A stretch of 31,775 bases of DNA from Candidatus Gastranaerophilales bacterium (lineage in GTDB: Bacteria > Cyanobacteriota > Vampirovibrionia > Gastranaerophilales > Gastranaerophilaceae). Positions 16,632 to 24,466 of the stretch are shown here, one piece after another. The notes below the pieces were generated by a model. The model ran no database searches and was not told where the DNA came from. It was given only the letters and a program-made list of their open reading frames with translations. The first letter of the stretch is position 1; each line of letters opens with the position of its first letter. The translations under genes were made by a program, and so were the position numbers. The stretch covers positions 1 to 31,775 of the forward strand of contig CAJONH010000111.1 in assembly GCA_905235825.1 (NCBI GenBank), in the 5' to 3' direction.

Positions 16632-17780
16632 ATGAAAAAAAGAATTGCAATTCTCGGTTCAACCGGTTCAATCGGTACTCAAGCTCTTGAAGTTATAGAC
16701 AGCCTGAATTCTCAATTTGAAATTGTTGCTTTATCAGGCGGAAATAATATTTCTTTGTTAAAAGAACAAATCATAAAATATAAACCGAAATATGTTTGTA
16801 TAAAAAATGAAGATAATAAATCCGAATTAAAAAATTTAAATACTGAAATATTAATCGGAAATGAAGGTTTAAAAGAAATAGTATCAGTTGATGAAATAGA
16901 TTTGGTATTAGTTGCAGTATCGGGTAAAATAGGTTTAATTCCTACAATTGAAGCAATAAAGCATAAAAAAGATATTGCTCTCGCAAATAAAGAAACACTT
17001 GTTACTGCAGGTAAAATAGTAATGAAACTTGCAGAAGAAAACGGAGTAAAAATTCTTCCGGTAGATAGTGAACACAGTGCAATTCTTCAATGCCTGACAA
17101 ATCGCAAAGCGGCTAAACATCTTATAATTACAGCATCAGGCGGGCCATTCTTGAATATATCAAAAGAAGAAATAAAAAATGCCGATATAAACGGAGCATT
17201 AAATCATCCTCGTTGGAAAATGGGGAAAAAAATAACAGTGGATTCTGCCACGCTTATGAATAAAGGACTTGAAGTCATTGAAGCTCATCACCTTTTTAAT
17301 TTTGATTATGATGATATTAAAGTGGTTATACATCCTCAAAGTTATATACATAGTGCCGTTGAATTTTGTGACGGCAGTATAATCGCACAAATAGGTATTC
17401 CGAGCATGCATATTCCGATACAGTATGCACTAACATATCCTGAAAGATGCGAAGGTATTAAATCCGAAAGTTTTGATTTTATAAAAGCACGTATGTTTGA
17501 ATTTTATTCACCTGATTATGACAAATTTCCTTCTTTAGAGTTAGCAATTAAAGCGGGAAAAATGGGCGGAAGTGCGGCTGTTTGCCTTAATGCCGCTAAT
17601 GAAGAAGCTGTTTTTGCTTTTTTGGATAAAAAAATTACTTTTACAGATATTTATAAGATAACAAAATCAGTATTTGAAAATTATATTTCAATTCAAAATC
17701 CTTCAATAGAACAAATATTAGATGAAGATGAAAAAATAAGAATTCAAACAAAATATATAATAAATAATAATTTATTTTAA
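16632..17780 (+). CDS. dxr: 1-deoxy-D-xylulose 5-phosphate reductoisomerase
   Basis: The committed step of the non-mevalonate (MEP) isoprenoid pathway: DXP to 2-C-methylerythritol 4-phosphate with NADPH and a divalent metal. The 383-residue protein begins MKKRIAILGSTGSIGTQALE, with the NADPH loop GSTGSIG at 8-14. Later motifs are 'LANKETLVTAG', 'LPVDSEHSA' (metal ligands D and E), 'ASGGPF', 'WKMGKKITVDSATLMNKGLE' and 'HPQSYIHS'. I start at the ATG at 16632; an in-frame ATG at 16605 would overlap manC and add residues absent from the family. It converges with rqcP 25 bases away. Confidence 0.96.
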   Translation: MKKRIAILGSTGSIGTQALEVIDSLNSQFEIVALSGGNNISLLKEQIIKYKPKYVCIKNEDNKSELKNLNTEILIGNEGLKEIVSVDEIDLVLVAVSGKIGLIPTIEAIKHKKDIALANKETLVTAGKIVMKLAEENGVKILPVDSEHSAILQCLTNRKAAKHLIITASGGPFLNISKEEIKNADINGALNHPRWKMGKKITVDSATLMNKGLEVIEAHHLFNFDYDDIKVVIHPQSYIHSAVEFCDGSIIAQIGIPSMHIPIQYALTYPERCEGIKSESFDFIKARMFEFYSPDYDKFPSLELAIKAGKMGGSAAVCLNAANEEAVFAFLDKKITFTDIYKITKSVFENYISIQNPSIEQILDEDEKIRIQTKYIINNNLF

Positions 17781-17805
17781 GATATTAAATTTAAAAATAA
17801 ATACT

Positions 17806-18051
17806 TTAGTTTATTATTTCATATAAATTTGATGCTTCTTGAACCGAAACATTACCTGAAGGCAGATGTAATATTTTTACTTTTATCTCCGTATCGGCAC
17901 GAATTATGGTTATTATGTCGCCTTCTTTCAACTGTTTTGCAGGTTTGGCAATAACATTATTAACATAAATCCGCCCCTGCTCAGATACCTGATTTGCAAC
18001 GGTTCTTCTTTTTATTAACCTTGAAACTTTTAAAAATTTATCTAAACGCAT
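17806..18051 (-). CDS. rqcP: S4-domain RNA-binding protein, RqcP/YabO-like
   Basis: An 81-residue protein that is essentially a single S4 domain: 'MRLDKFLKVSRLIKRRTVAN', 'QGRIYVNN' and 'KPAKQLKEGDII'. RqcP (YabO, Hsp15-like) binds stalled 50S-peptidyl-tRNA complexes and works with RqcH to add C-terminal Ala tails during ribosome-associated quality control. Hsp15 heat-shock proteins are longer. The start lies two bases after the stop of the exported protein gene upstream, with no clear ribosome site, so it probably depends on translational coupling. Conserved short length supports RqcP over other S4 proteins. Confidence 0.85.
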   Translation of the reverse strand: MRLDKFLKVSRLIKRRTVANQVSEQGRIYVNNVIAKPAKQLKEGDIITIIRADTEIKVKILHLPSGNVSVQEASNLYEIIN

Positions 18052-18053
18052 AT

Positions 18054-18557
18054 CTAATCATCTTTTTTATTTTGTCCTTCGGGCGGTAATACATTTACAC
18101 TTCCTTTTTGCCCGTAATACAAACCGCCCTTGTAATTATATGAATTTTTATTATAATTAAATGAACTGCCTTTATACTTTAAGCCTTTGTTATTATATGA
18201 AAAAGCAGTTACATTTCTCCTTCCGCTATATGGAGGTGCCTGTATTGTATATATTATTTCTCTGTTGTATCTGTTATTTATATACGGATTGGAAAGAGGG
18301 GTATCATAAATAACAATTATACGTTCGGGTTCACTTTTATTATTTGTGCTTTTATTTTTGTCCTCTTCAAATATTGTATTTTTATAATCTGTTTCTACCT
18401 TATATTTATCTTGATTACTGTCATGAATATTTTCTATTGTCAGACTTTGCGTATATGTTTCAGCACAAGAAATTTCTTGATTTATAATTAAAACAAGAAA
18501 TAGAATAAAAATAAGCAGGCAATTATCTGTAATTTTGGAATTGAAGCGGAACATCAT
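18054..18557 (-). CDS. Exported Tyr/Asn-rich protein of unknown function
   Basis: I do not recognise this roughly 167-residue protein. A signal peptide or anchor is clear: 'MMFRFNSKITDNCLLIFILF' continuing through LVLIINQEISCA, then a hydrophilic body. The middle is Asp/Lys/Asn-rich, and the last 60 residues are rich in Tyr, Asn, Lys and Gly with short recurring units (YNNKG, YKG, YNKNS, YNYKG). It ends in PPEGQNKKDD. The cysteine near the cleavage site lacks a good lipobox. I start at the ATG at 18557 (another at 18554) because GAGGGTG lies at proper spacing inside yajQ; it therefore overlaps yajQ by 35 bases. It sits between two RNA- or nucleotide-binding genes, whose functions give no hint. 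Confidence 0.7.
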   Translation of the reverse strand: MMFRFNSKITDNCLLIFILFLVLIINQEISCAETYTQSLTIENIHDSNQDKYKVETDYKNTIFEEDKNKSTNNKSEPERIIVIYDTPLSNPYINNRYNREIIYTIQAPPYSGRRNVTAFSYNNKGLKYKGSSFNYNKNSYNYKGGLYYGQKGSVNVLPPEGQNKKDD

Positions 18558-19023
18558 ATTCACCCTCTTTTTCACGCAGCATTTTTATTACTGCCTGTAA
18601 ATCATCTTTATCTTTTCCAGAAACTCTGACTTGTTCGCCTTGAATAGATGCCTGCACCTTTAATTTTGTATTTTTTATATCTGCCGTAATTTTTTTTGCC
18701 AGTTCTTGAGTCAAGCCTTTTTTTAGATTAAAAACCTGTCTTACATTACCGCCTAATGCGTTTTCTACGTTTTGAGCATCCAAAATTTTTATGCTTAAAT
18801 TTCTTTTAACCATTTTTGATTGAAGAATATCTATAATATTACGCAGTTTCATATCATCACTTGTTGTTATTGTTATTGATTTATCGCCATCTAAAATAAC
18901 ATCCGAATTTGAACCTTTTAAATCAAATCTGCTGCTTAATTCTCTTTTTACCTGATCAACCGCATTAACCAATTCCTGTTTATCAAATTCGGAAACAATA
19001 TCAAAACTGCAATCTTTAGCCAT
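18523..19023 (-). CDS. yajQ: YajQ family nucleotide-binding protein
   Basis: A 166-residue UPF0234/YajQ protein with the characteristic start MAKDCSFDIVSEFDKQELVN. Further family blocks are 'RFDLKG', 'DMKLRNIIDILQSKMVKRN', 'QELAKKI' and 'VRVSGKDKDDLQAVI', and it ends 'DVPLQFQNYR'. Members bind nucleotides or RNA; in some proteobacteria (Xanthomonas, Stenotrophomonas) they are cyclic-di-GMP effectors. I start at the ATG at 19023, preceded by AAGGAG; an ATG 33 bases upstream would add 11 non-family residues. It is the first gene of the minus-strand group yajQ, exported protein, rqcP. A degenerate HD-GYP protein nearby is interesting if YajQ senses cyclic-di-GMP here, but the link is speculative. 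Confidence 0.95.
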   Translation of the reverse strand: MAKDCSFDIVSEFDKQELVNAVDQVKRELSSRFDLKGSNSDVILDGDKSITITTSDDMKLRNIIDILQSKMVKRNLSIKILDAQNVENALGGNVRQVFNLKKGLTQELAKKITADIKNTKLKVQASIQGEQVRVSGKDKDDLQAVIKMLREKEGEYDVPLQFQNYR

Positions 19024-19101
19024 AAATTTCTCCTTCTTATAATTAAAATTATACAATATTATAATAATTATTTAAATAATTTTTATAGTATTGTATACAA
19101 A

Positions 19102-19184
19102 AAGACCGCTTTGTGTAATTGTTTGAATAAAAAATTGGAATGTCAAAATTCGAACTTATTCTCCGGCGACAAGAAAGCGGTCTT
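19102..19184 (-). terminator. Bidirectional terminator with a 61-base structured loop
   Basis: AAGACCGCTTT (19102-19112) and AAAGCGGTCTT (19174-19184) form a perfect 11-bp stem. On the minus strand it begins 18 bases after the alcohol dehydrogenase stop and ends in TTTTTG. On the plus strand CGTTTTT follows. The 61-base loop has its own stem, GTTTGAAT (19121-19128) with ATTCGAAC (19148-19155), 8 bp with one G-U pair. Normal terminators have loops under 10 bases, so an inserted element or structured RNA is possible. Confidence 0.6.
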
Positions 19185-19202
19185 CGTTTTTGGGTTTTGT
19201 TA

Positions 19203-20417
19203 TTACTTATTATAAGGGAAAAGAGATTCTTTAAAAATAGCCCCCACAACCTCTTTTGTTCCTTCAATCGGAGCTATTGAAATAAGTCCTGCTAAAGAAG
19301 GAGTTTCAAATGTTAGTTTAACAAGTTTATCTACATCAGCTTCACTAAAGCCTTCATCTGAAAGTTTTTTTGTAACCCCGACACTATACAGCCATTCTTC
19401 AACCTTTTTAGCTGCATATTCCGCTTCATCGGGTGTTCCTTTTAAATCAGGAATTATGGAATGTAATAAAGAGGAAAGAGTTTGTGCTTTTTGCGGATAA
19501 ATATATTTAATAACGGCAGGTAAAATCATAGCTAACCCCAGTCCGTGTGAAAGTTTTGGTTTTACTCCGCTAAGAGGATGTTCAAGAGCATGTGTAAAAT
19601 GCAATAAGCCGTTATCAAAACTTACACCGCCTAAAATTGAAGCATATAACAAGAAATATCTGGCTTCTTTATCTTTAGGATTTTTATTTATTACGGGTAA
19701 ATATTTTGCAACAAGTTCAATACATTCTTTTGCGGTTGAAATTGAATAAGGTGAAGCGGCTTTTGATGTTGCAGCCTCTATTGAATGATTAACCGCATCA
19801 ACGGATACATAAATTGTTTGTTCAGGAGAAAGATTCATCATTAATGCGGGATCATCAATTGAATAAGAGGGATAAATGCAATCATAAGCAATTGCAGGCT
19901 TATATTGTGTTTCGGGTATTGTAACAACCGAGAAACGATTAGTTTCGGTTCCTGTTCCGTGAGTTAAATTAACTGCAACAATAGGAAGTGCTTTATCGGG
20001 TGTAAATTTAAATTCCATAAGTTCACGAGCTGTTTTGCCGTTATTAGCAAGAAGAATGGCAGCAGCTTTTGCAGCATCAATCGGAGAACCTCCGCCTATA
20101 CCCATAACAGCTTTTACACCAAAATTTTTTCCTTGTTCAACCGCTTTATCAACTGCATCTACGGTAGGATTTGGTGTAACTTCAGCATAATTCGTATATT
20201 TTATATCATTATTTTTAAGTGCTTTTTCAATTACATCCCAAGCTCCCGAACTTTTATAAGCATTTTTTCCGGATACAACAAGAATTTTATCAATGCCTTT
20301 AGATTTCATGTCTTTTGCAATATCTTCAATTTTGTTTATTGCACCAAATCCAAAATATACATTTGGTTTTAAACGTAATTCAACAACCTGATTAATGTCT
20401 ACATCGTGTTTCCACAT
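19203..20417 (-). CDS. Iron-containing alcohol dehydrogenase
   Basis: A cytoplasmic NAD(P)-dependent group III dehydrogenase of 404 residues. The dinucleotide-binding block GIGGGSPIDAAKAAA and the family block 'LTHGTGTETNRFSV' are clear. Metal-ligand regions include 'SVDAVNHSIEA' and 'FTHALEHPLSG', followed by 'KLSHGLGLAMILPAV'. It probably reduces an aldehyde or ketone to an alcohol for redox balance, but substrate cannot be read from the sequence; butanol, 1,2-propanediol or 4-hydroxybutyrate enzymes all share this fold. The ATG at 20417 has AAAGGAG upstream; a more distant ATG at 20447 is not supported. The gene ends just before the long-loop terminator, so it is likely a single-gene transcript. 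Confidence 0.9.
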   Translation of the reverse strand: MWKHDVDINQVVELRLKPNVYFGFGAINKIEDIAKDMKSKGIDKILVVSGKNAYKSSGAWDVIEKALKNNDIKYTNYAEVTPNPTVDAVDKAVEQGKNFGVKAVMGIGGGSPIDAAKAAAILLANNGKTARELMEFKFTPDKALPIVAVNLTHGTGTETNRFSVVTIPETQYKPAIAYDCIYPSYSIDDPALMMNLSPEQTIYVSVDAVNHSIEAATSKAASPYSISTAKECIELVAKYLPVINKNPKDKEARYFLLYASILGGVSFDNGLLHFTHALEHPLSGVKPKLSHGLGLAMILPAVIKYIYPQKAQTLSSLLHSIIPDLKGTPDEAEYAAKKVEEWLYSVGVTKKLSDEGFSEADVDKLVKLTFETPSLAGLISIAPIEGTKEVVGAIFKESLFPYNK

Positions 20418-20584
20418 AGAAAACTCCTTTCTTAATAAACTAACCACGACAAGTAATTATACTATATTTTTTTAAATTTTAAAATACAAAAAAATATTAT
20501 AAAAAATCTCATACAAATGAATGAATTTTTGTAAATATGACTAAAGTTTAATATATAATATGCCGATAAAAGGACTATAAAGTT

Positions 20585-20614
20585 TTGCATAAAAATGATA
20601 ATATAGAATATAAT
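20585..20614 (+). promoter_or_regulatory. Candidate sigma-70 promoter for the GAF/HD-GYP gene
   Basis: TTGCAT (20585-20590), an 18-base spacer, then TATAAT (20609-20614). The predicted start is about 30 bases upstream of the gene, with AGGAAAC as ribosome site. It lies in the 234-base divergent gap with the alcohol dehydrogenase gene, which otherwise shows no clear structure. Confidence 0.55.
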
Positions 20615-20651
20615 GGTAGAGTAGATAATTTCGGAATCAGATAGGAAACAC

Positions 20652-22028
20652 ATGACAGAAGATATAAATGAAAATAAAAATATTTCGGTATATGCAAGAA
20701 GTGAAATATCATTAGAATCAGATCCGTTAGAAGAAATTTTTGCATTAAATCTGGGTGATTTTATATCGGAACATTTAATTTCTGATGAACTTGTACAGAA
20801 AATAAGCAAGTCAAACGTAAGTAAATTGGATAGTTTAAAAAAACAATTAAAAGAATTAATTTCGATTTATTCTATAGATAACACGTTAAAAATCTTAGGG
20901 TTTAGCGATAACGAAGATTATATAGTTTATAATGCAATAGCTAAAACAATAAAACAAATGTTAGAAATAGATGCCTGCCATATATTTCTTGCCCGTGAGC
21001 ATGCAATGGGCTATGATACAACCACAAATGATTTATTGCTTGTAGGTTCATCTTTGAGTTTTTATAATGATATTTATGAAGTCGGTATTGGATATAAAAT
21101 AGGCGATTTCAGCTATGTTTCAAAAGCATTTAATGAAGAAAAAGAAGTAAAGATACCTGATGTCGATAAAGATGAACATTTCCGCCCCATATTAATGCTT
21201 AGTGAAGATAAGGTCGTTTCTTATCTTGCAGTTCCAATGTTTAATAATATGGAAAAGGTTGGAGTTATTGTTGTTGAAAATTACACCAAAAAACGTCTTT
21301 CAAAAGAATTTATTGAACTATTGACTGTTACAGCCAGATTATTTGCTACTTCGATGAGTTTGAAAAAACTGACGGAAGAAGCAGATAAACTTATAAATCA
21401 AGAAGATGTAAAAGTTTCCGAGCTTCAAAACAAAAGAGCTGAACTTACCGCATTAATAGGAGATTTATCCGGCGAACAGCAATGGTTCGTTGAAAATTTG
21501 GCTAAGGCTGTTGATGCTAAGAGCAGTTTTAAACGTGACTATTCAAGGGAAGTTGCAAATCTTGCCCGTGAAATTTCAACTGAAATAGGTTTAAACGAAA
21601 AAACAAAAGATTTAATATATTATGCCGCATTATTACGTAATATCGGAAAAATAACGCTTCCCGAAGAATTATTTAATAAGAAAGAAAAATTATCAAATGA
21701 AGACTGGGAGCAATTGCAAAACCATCCGAATGTCGGTGTAAGTATATTAATGAGTATTAATTTCTTATCCGAAGTTGTTCCCTACATTAATTATCACAAA
21801 GAAAGATGGGATGGAACAGGAGAACCTGAAGGTTTAAAAGGCAGAAGTATTCCGTTAGGCTGCCGAATTATTGCTGTTGCTGATGCTTATTGTGCCATGA
21901 CTACAGAACGAAAATATCGTCCTGCTATGGAAAGCGAAAAAGCACTTGAAGTTATAAAGAGCGAGGCCGGCACTAAATGGGATCCCGAAATGGTAGATTT
22001 CTTAGTAGAATTGAAGAATAAAAAATAA
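20652..22028 (+). CDS. GAF domain plus degenerate HD-GYP protein
   Basis: The 458-residue product has a helical N-terminus, a GAF sensory domain at about 85-240, a coiled linker at about 240-270, and an HD-GYP domain at about 275-455. HD-GYP enzymes hydrolyse cyclic-di-GMP using metal ligands. Here the HD pair is RN (R329, N330), HHE is HKE (H382, K383), GYP is GEP (390-392), and the early 'HSxRV' histidine appears as Tyr (298). Retained are K333, H358 and D411. The domain shape ('ERWDGTG', 'GLKGRSIPLGCRIIAVADAY') is otherwise well preserved, arguing for selection on a non-catalytic role such as ligand binding or protein docking. There is no membrane segment. A change in metal preference rather than loss of activity is an alternative. 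Confidence 0.88.
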   Translation: MTEDINENKNISVYARSEISLESDPLEEIFALNLGDFISEHLISDELVQKISKSNVSKLDSLKKQLKELISIYSIDNTLKILGFSDNEDYIVYNAIAKTIKQMLEIDACHIFLAREHAMGYDTTTNDLLLVGSSLSFYNDIYEVGIGYKIGDFSYVSKAFNEEKEVKIPDVDKDEHFRPILMLSEDKVVSYLAVPMFNNMEKVGVIVVENYTKKRLSKEFIELLTVTARLFATSMSLKKLTEEADKLINQEDVKVSELQNKRAELTALIGDLSGEQQWFVENLAKAVDAKSSFKRDYSREVANLAREISTEIGLNEKTKDLIYYAALLRNIGKITLPEELFNKKEKLSNEDWEQLQNHPNVGVSILMSINFLSEVVPYINYHKERWDGTGEPEGLKGRSIPLGCRIIAVADAYCAMTTERKYRPAMESEKALEVIKSEAGTKWDPEMVDFLVELKNKK

Positions 22029-22084
22029 TTTAACTTCTTTTTGAACAATAGACGGTTTATTCGGCAATACTTCATAAGTTGTTG

Positions 22085-22107
22085 TCATTTGTGCTTTGCA
22101 CAAATGA
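22085..22107. repeat. 10-bp-arm hairpin between convergent genes
   Basis: TCATTTGTGC (22085-22094) pairs perfectly with GCACAAATGA (22098-22107) around TTT. It lies between the HD-GYP gene (+) and hisB (-), in a 130-base gap. No T-tract follows on either strand, so it is not a standard terminator. It may be a REP-like element or an RNA 3'-end stabiliser. Confidence 0.5.
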
Positions 22108-22158
22108 TGACCTTAATGCCTTTAGCTAAAATACTCAGCGTGATTATGTCCGGATGAT

Positions 22159-22743
22159 TTAAATAATACCTTTTGTTGACGGAATTTTTTGTGAATTTTT
22201 TTCATCAATAGAAACTGCAATTTTTAATGCACGTGCAAATGATTTAAATACAGCTTCTATAATATGATGAGTATCATAACCGTCAAGCATTCTTATATGA
22301 ATGGTCATTTGTGCATTTTGTGCCAAACTTGAAAAAAAGTGAGGAAGTATTACTGTTTCAAAATCGGATGTTTTTTCATCTCTTATTTCTGCCGTTACTT
22401 TTGAAAATATTCTGCCTGATATATCAACTACACTCAATACAAGAGCTTCATCCATAGGAAGAATTTTTTCTCCGTATCTTCTTATTCCTTTTTTATCGCC
22501 TAATGCTTCTTTTAGTGCATCGCCAAGCACAATAGCTACATCTTCAACCACATGATGATTATCTTTATCTTTTGAAACAACATCTATATCAAGGTCAAAA
22601 GATGCGTGGTGGGCAAATTGTTCAAGCATGTGGTCAAAGAACTTTATTCCCGTATTTATTTTATATTTACCTTCTCCATCTATATTAAGATTTAGAATAA
22701 TTTCTGTTTCTGCCGTTTTACGTATTTTAGCGGATTGCCTCAT
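22159..22743 (-). CDS. hisB: Imidazoleglycerol-phosphate dehydratase
   Basis: Catalyses the sixth step of histidine synthesis: imidazoleglycerol phosphate to imidazoleacetol phosphate, in the cytoplasm with Mn. The 194 residues begin MRQSAKIRKTAETEI. 'FDHMLEQFAHHA', 'NHHVVEDVAIVLG' and 'DTHHIIEAVFKSFARALKIA' are the duplicated HHxxE/D metal-binding motifs. It is monofunctional, lacking the N-terminal phosphatase of enterobacterial HisB. I start at the ATG at 22743, preceded by GGAG; a more distant start at 22773 adds ten atypical residues. It overlaps the end of the HisC-HAD gene by 17 bases and takes the product order of the same pathway, so the two are coupled. Confidence 0.95.
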   Translation of the reverse strand: MRQSAKIRKTAETEIILNLNIDGEGKYKINTGIKFFDHMLEQFAHHASFDLDIDVVSKDKDNHHVVEDVAIVLGDALKEALGDKKGIRRYGEKILPMDEALVLSVVDISGRIFSKVTAEIRDEKTSDFETVILPHFFSSLAQNAQMTIHIRMLDGYDTHHIIEAVFKSFARALKIAVSIDEKNSQKIPSTKGII

Positions 22744-24457
22744 TTTTTTTCTCCAACACCAAATTAATATCATTTACGGAATTAATTACTTCCTCTGCAC
22801 CTTTTGATTTCATTAAATTTATTAAATTCTCCGATTTATCCTGAGGCGGAAGAACTCCTACCGCTTTATAACCGGCCGATTTTGCACATAAAATATCATC
22901 TGTTGTATCGCCAAAATAGTAGTATTCATTTGCAATTATCATATCTTTTACAATATTAAGCCCGATTGGATTTGGTTTTCCCATACCCTGCGGAATATCA
23001 TCCGTTGTTATTACGGGGCAAAATAAATCTGCAATTCCAAATTTATTAATTGCAAACATTGCTTCCTGTCTTATTCGACCGGTAAATATCGCAAGATTAT
23101 AATTTTGTGAAAGTTTTTCAAATATTTCGTTCTCAAATAAAGGAGTTTCAATATTAATTAAACCGTTTCCGTCATTCCAATATATTTTTTGAAAAGTTTC
23201 TACCATATCACAATAAGAAATGTTAATACCTTCTTTATCCAGTAAATATTTAGTTAAATCCCAATCATTATTCATTCCGCCGCCGTTTTTAACAGATTGG
23301 ATTTCTTCGAGAGATACGGTTTTACCTGAATAATGCTCAAAAGTTTTGCGTATTGTTTCACGATACGATTTTGCATTTATAAGCACGCCATCCATATCAA
23401 ATACAAGAGCCGGTTTTATTTTTAATGCTTCTTTTATTTTATTAAACCCTGCTTTTGTCGGAATTGTAATACGTAAACATCCGCCTAATTTTGTTTCCCG
23501 TTTAAATAATTTAACGGAAATATTTTCCTTTTTTAGTTTATGATGTATAAATTCGGCCTTTTTTCCGCAATCAACCAAAATAAAGTTTGCAGATGAAGGA
23601 TAAACATTAAAACCCCGGTTTTCAAAAAATTCTTTTAATTCTTGTTTTGTTTGGTTAATTTCCGTTTTAACCTTATCAAAATAGTCAGTATCATTTAATG
23701 CCGCAATACCTGCTTTTGCCGCAAGTATATTAACACTGAAAGGACTTATTACTTTTTTCAGATTTTTTATGTTTTCTTCGCTGCTTATTATATATCCGAG
23801 TCTTAAACCGGCAAGAGCAAAATCCTTTGAAAAAGAACGAACTATGAAAACATTATCATATTCTTTTATATACCGTTGATATGTTGTATCCGAATAATTA
23901 GCATAAGTTTCATCTATTATAACAACTTTACCGTCCGAATTTTCAAGTATCTTTTTTAAGTCTTTTTCTTCTATTACACTGCCTGTCGGATTATTTGGAG
24001 AAGCTAAATAAACAATTTTAATTTTTTTATTTTTTAATTCTTTTATAAAATTATCTATCGGGAATTGCCATTTATTTTCAAACGGTACTTTTATTACATC
24101 TCCGCCTTGAATTTGAGTATATATTACAGGCATATCAAATGAAATATCAAGAGTCAACAGTGCATCATCAGTTTCCAAATATGTTTGAACAATCCCTTGA
24201 ATGGCTTCATCTGCACCATTTGTAACTTTTATATTATCAATGGAACAATTTCTGTAATCTGCTATTTTTTGAGATAATTCTCCGTAAAAAGGATAAAAAC
24301 TAATATCTGACACATCACTGTTTCTGATTGCTTCAATTACTTTTGGTGATGCTCCGTAATTATTTTCGTTGCTGTCTATTTTTATATCCCAATGTTTTTC
24401 ATACATCGGAACAAAATAGCCGTTCATTTTTTCAACAGATTTTTTAGGTTTCAGCAT
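22727..24457 (-). CDS. hisC: HisC histidinol-phosphate aminotransferase fused to a HAD phosphatase
   Basis: A 576-residue two-domain protein. Residues 1 to about 346 are a class I/II PLP aminotransferase of the HisC type: 'KIDSNENNYGASPKVIEAI', 'NGADEAI', 'ASPNNPTGSVI', 'IIDETYANYS', the PLP lysine in 'RSFSKDFALAGLRLGY' (about K210), and 'LRITIP'. Residues from about 350 to 560 are a HAD subfamily IA domain: DMDGVL at about 354, 'IFTGR', 'GKPNP' and 'YFGDTTDDILCAKSAG', with all four HAD motifs present. The HAD half resembles the family described in cyanobacteria, haloarchaea and oomycetes as HAD-IA hypothetical 1. HisC converts imidazoleacetol phosphate to histidinol phosphate; the HAD domain could remove the phosphate next. 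That role is inferred from the fusion and the neighbouring hisB. The ribosome site is weak (AGGC). Confidence 0.9.
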   Translation of the reverse strand: MLKPKKSVEKMNGYFVPMYEKHWDIKIDSNENNYGASPKVIEAIRNSDVSDISFYPFYGELSQKIADYRNCSIDNIKVTNGADEAIQGIVQTYLETDDALLTLDISFDMPVIYTQIQGGDVIKVPFENKWQFPIDNFIKELKNKKIKIVYLASPNNPTGSVIEEKDLKKILENSDGKVVIIDETYANYSDTTYQRYIKEYDNVFIVRSFSKDFALAGLRLGYIISSEENIKNLKKVISPFSVNILAAKAGIAALNDTDYFDKVKTEINQTKQELKEFFENRGFNVYPSSANFILVDCGKKAEFIHHKLKKENISVKLFKRETKLGGCLRITIPTKAGFNKIKEALKIKPALVFDMDGVLINAKSYRETIRKTFEHYSGKTVSLEEIQSVKNGGGMNNDWDLTKYLLDKEGINISYCDMVETFQKIYWNDGNGLINIETPLFENEIFEKLSQNYNLAIFTGRIRQEAMFAINKFGIADLFCPVITTDDIPQGMGKPNPIGLNIVKDMIIANEYYYFGDTTDDILCAKSAGYKAVGVLPPQDKSENLINLMKSKGAEEVINSVNDINLVLEKKNEAIR

Positions 24458-24466
24458 AATTTTTGC

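Noticed and set aside
19140..19160. GTTCGAAT on the minus strand, resembling a tRNA T-loop
   Set aside because: The flanking bases do not form a T stem, and no acceptor or anticodon arm is visible.
19049..19267. 72-residue minus-strand ORF across the adh terminator
   Set aside because: It has no ribosome site, runs through the terminator stem, and overlaps the end of the alcohol dehydrogenase gene.
22727..23400. HAD half as the N-terminal phosphatase domain of bifunctional HisB
   Set aside because: The HisB phosphatase belongs to a different HAD branch with a zinc-binding loop; this domain is subfamily IA and is fused to HisC instead.
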